NCBI RefSeq assembly: GCF_023022985.1
Contig: NZ_CP095461.1
Coordinates: 868,001 to 932,000 of the forward strand
Source: Arthrobacter gengyunqii
GTDB lineage: Bacteria; Actinomycetota; Actinomycetes; Actinomycetales; Micrococcaceae
Length of the DNA: 64,000 nucleotides
Reading direction: 5' to 3'
In this document: in pieces, positions 62,256 through 64,000 of the stretch
Layout: each line of letters starts with the position of its first letter
Position numbering within the stretch: position 1 is the first letter of the stretch
The notes under the pieces: generated by a model
Told to the model about the DNA's origin: nothing
What the model saw: only the letters and a program-made list of their open reading frames with translations
The model's database searches: none
Made by a program: the position numbers and the translations under genes

Positions 62256-63476
62256 GTGGCTGAGAAAATCAAGGTTGTGGGTTCTGTCGTAGAACTCGAC
62301 GGCGACGAGATGACCCGCATCATCTGGCAGTTCATCAAGGACCGCCTGATCAACCCGTACCTGGACGTAGATCTGAAGTACTACGACCTCTCCATCCAGA
62401 ACCGCGATGCCACTGATGACCAGGTCACCGTTGACGCTGCCAATGCCATCAAGGAACACGGCGTGGGCGTCAAGTGCGCCACCATCACTCCGGATGAAGC
62501 ACGCGTTGAAGAATTCGGCCTGAAGAAGATGTGGGTTTCCCCGAACGGGACCATCCGCAACATCCTCGGCGGCGTCGTCTTCCGCGAACCGATCATCATT
62601 TCCAACATCCCGCGCCTGGTCCCGGGCTGGAACAAGCCGATCATCATCGGCCGCCACGCCCACGGCGACCAGTACAAGGCCACGAACTTCAAGGTTCCCG
62701 GTGCCGGTACCCTGACGCTGACCTACACGCCCAAGGACGGCGGCGAAGAAATCAAGACCGAGGTTGTCACCTACGGTGATGACGGCGGCGTCGCCATGGG
62801 CATGTACAACTTCAACGACTCGATCCGCGACTTCGCCCGGGCGTCCTTCGCCTACGGCCTGCAGCGCAACTACCCGGTGTACCTCTCCACCAAGAACACG
62901 ATCCTGAAGGCCTATGACGGCCAGTTCAAGGACCTGTTCCAGGAAGTCTTCGACGCCGAGTTCAAGGACCAGTTCGAAGCAGCCGGCCTCACCTATGAGC
63001 ACCGCCTGATCGATGACATGGTTGCCTCCGCCATGAAGTGGGAAGGCGGCTACGTCTGGGCCTGCAAGAACTACGACGGCGACGTCCAGTCCGACACCGT
63101 TGCACAGGGCTTCGGCTCGCTGGGTCTGATGACCTCCGTGCTGATGACCCCGGACGGCCAGACGGTTGAAGCCGAAGCTGCACACGGCACGGTTACCCGT
63201 CACTACCGCCAGCACCAGCAGGGCAAGCCCACCTCCACGAACCCGATCGCTTCGATCTTCGCGTGGACCCGTGGCCTGATGCACCGCGGCAAGCTGGACA
63301 ACACCCCCGAGGTCATCAACTTCGCCGAGACCCTTGAAGACGTTGTCATCAAGACGGTCGAGTCCGGCAAGATGACCAAGGACCTGGCTGCACTGGTTGG
63401 CCCGGACCAGGCATACCTGACCACCGAGGAATTCCTCGCTGAGCTGGATGCCAACCTGAAGACCCGCCTGGGCTAA
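62256..63476 (+). CDS. icd: NADP-dependent isocitrate dehydrogenase, homodimeric eukaryotic type
   Basis: 406 residues from GTG 62256, five bases after AAGGAG; longer in-frame starts lack ribosome sites. '[20 protein letters not shown]', '[19 protein letters not shown]', '[20 protein letters not shown]', 'DQYKAT', '[20 protein letters not shown]' and '[10 protein letters not shown]' are the hallmark blocks of type II NADP-IDH, unlike the E. coli Icd type. TCA enzyme converting isocitrate to 2-oxoglutarate, giving NADPH. Monocistronic with flanking terminators. Confidence 0.96.
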   Translation: MAEKIKVVGSVVELDGDEMTRIIWQFIKDRLINPYLDVDLKYYDLSIQNRDATDDQVTVDAANAIKEHGVGVKCATITPDEARVEEFGLKKMWVSPNGTIRNILGGVVFREPIIISNIPRLVPGWNKPIIIGRHAHGDQYKATNFKVPGAGTLTLTYTPKDGGEEIKTEVVTYGDDGGVAMGMYNFNDSIRDFARASFAYGLQRNYPVYLSTKNTILKAYDGQFKDLFQEVFDAEFKDQFEAAGLTYEHRLIDDMVASAMKWEGGYVWACKNYDGDVQSDTVAQGFGSLGLMTSVLMTPDGQTVEAEAAHGTVTRHYRQHQQGKPTSTNPIASIFAWTRGLMHRGKLDNTPEVINFAETLEDVVIKTVESGKMTKDLAALVGPDQAYLTTEEFLAELDANLKTRLG

Positions 63477-63499
63477 TTTTCGCCCCGCTTCAGCGCACG

Positions 63500-63543
63500 A
63501 CGACGACGGCGCCCCACCTGCAAAGGTGGGGCGCCGTCGTCGT
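63500..63543. terminator. Bidirectional terminator between icd and hsp20
   Basis: A perfect 20-bp stem, ACGACGACGGCGCCCCACCT (63500-63519), tetraloop GCAA, complement at 63524-63543, then TTCGGG. It lies 24 bp after icd and 14 bp before the minus-strand stop of the Hsp20 gene. It shares ACGACGACGGCG with the katA terminator. Confidence 0.88.
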
Positions 63544-63557
63544 TTCGGGCAGGGTCG

Positions 63558-64000
63558 CTAAATGCCGGAGCCCTGGTCGCCCGAGGAACCGGAACCGCCG
63601 GAACCGCCGGAACCGCCGGACCCGGAGCCCGAGCCCATGGAACCGGAGCCCATTGACCCTGACCCCATGGAACCGCCGGAACTGCTCGAGGTAGACGAGG
63701 TCACCGGCTGGGAGCTGGACTCGCCGCTGATGGTGTTCGAGTCCTTGTAGGAGGAGGACACCTCAATCTTGCGCGGCTTGGCCCGCTCACTGACCGGAAT
63801 AAGGACGCTGAGCACGCCGTTCTCGTACTTTGCGGAAATGCTGTCTATATCGATTCCCTGCCCCAGATTAAGCTGCCGCAGGAAACTGCCGGATTCGCGC
63901 TCCCGGGTCAGCCAGGTGACGGTGTCAGCGGCTTGGATGGTGCGCTCTGCCCTGATGGTTAGCAACTGGCCGTCCACATCCACGTCGACCGAACCCGGAT
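63558..64000 (-). CDS. Hsp20 small heat shock protein, 3' part, with Gly/Ser-rich tail
   Basis: The start lies beyond the window. The visible alpha-crystallin domain part reads 'SVDVDVDGQLLTIRAERT', 'SFLRQLNLGQGIDIDSISAK' and 'YENGVLSVLIPVSERAKPRK', the standard beta5-beta9 region of sHsp chaperones with the L-x-V-x-I strand. After 'KIEV' comes an unusual tail of about 65 residues: Ser/Thr-rich, then Gly-Ser-Met repeats ('GGSMGSGSMGSGSMGSG') and Gly-Ser runs. Most bacterial Hsp20s end within about 15 residues of the domain. The codons are locally repetitive. Confidence 0.9.
   Translation of the reverse strand, partial: PGSVDVDVDGQLLTIRAERTIQAADTVTWLTRERESGSFLRQLNLGQGIDIDSISAKYENGVLSVLIPVSERAKPRKIEVSSSYKDSNTISGESSSQPVTSSTSSSSGGSMGSGSMGSGSMGSGSGSGGSGGSGGSGSSGDQGSGI

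Noticed and set aside
62208..63284. 358-codon minus-strand frame opposite icd
   Set aside because: Icd is unmistakable on the plus strand; the antisense product has no domain and no ribosome site.

Overview
The window is GC-rich chromosomal DNA, densely packed with genes that have strong G/C third-position bias and many GTG starts, and several operons use overlapping ATGA or GTGA junctions. Protein content (67-aa cold shock proteins, a GLS-STAS-cNMP glutaminase, DUF6318 lipoproteins, DUF6350, a 13E12/DUF222 HNH protein, urease without ureE, a eukaryotic-type NADP isocitrate dehydrogenase next to purH) points to an actinobacterium of the Arthrobacter/Micrococcaceae type. I saw no rRNA, tRNA, CRISPR array, transposase or prophage.

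Layout. 1-4 kb: end of a thioesterase gene, a DUF421 protein, and two almost identical cold shock genes with matching structured leaders flanking a glutaminase fusion. 4-13 kb: a three-gene iron/phosphonate-type ABC importer (minus strand) and a four-gene dipeptide-type ABC importer (plus strand). 13.3-14.1 kb: a degenerate PIN/antitoxin-like pair behind a hairpin-rich leader, then a vestigial oxidoreductase tail. 14-22 kb: an atypical NRAMP transporter, a Ser/Thr kinase coupled to a lipoprotein, YchJ, two medium-chain dehydrogenases and a GH13 glucosidase. 22-26 kb: an OpuC-type compatible-solute importer. 26-28.5 kb: an SLC13 transporter and a fluoroacetate-dehalogenase-like hydrolase. 28.5-33.2 kb: urease operon ureABCFGD. 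33-37 kb: DoxX, a phosphoesterase, a PPOX-fold protein and catalase.

37.4-44.1 kb is the metabolic highlight. An ethanolamine-permease-like transporter, a glutamine-synthetase-like ligase, a class I amidotransferase hydrolase, an aldehyde dehydrogenase and an SDR lie in one minus-strand operon, with a divergent FadR/GntR regulator and a perfect 20-bp palindrome between them. The set matches a route that would gamma-glutamylate ethanolamine, oxidise it in two steps, and release glycine plus glutamate.

44-56 kb is accessory. It holds a Stealth-family phosphotransferase (probable AUU start), a lipoprotein, and a 4.9-kb array of four DUF6318 lipoprotein genes interspersed with one intact and one broken gene for a PKD-like secreted protein. 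The array members share near-identical leaders, three with a perfect DnaA-box sequence, and near-identical 5' halves in the first two, but divergent 3' halves. A 41-bp-period repeat cluster follows at 52.9-53.1 kb. 54.6-64 kb returns to core genes: DUF6350, purN, purH and icd, with an MFS transporter and an HNH protein between purN and purH. The window ends inside an Hsp20 gene with an unusual Gly/Ser-rich tail.
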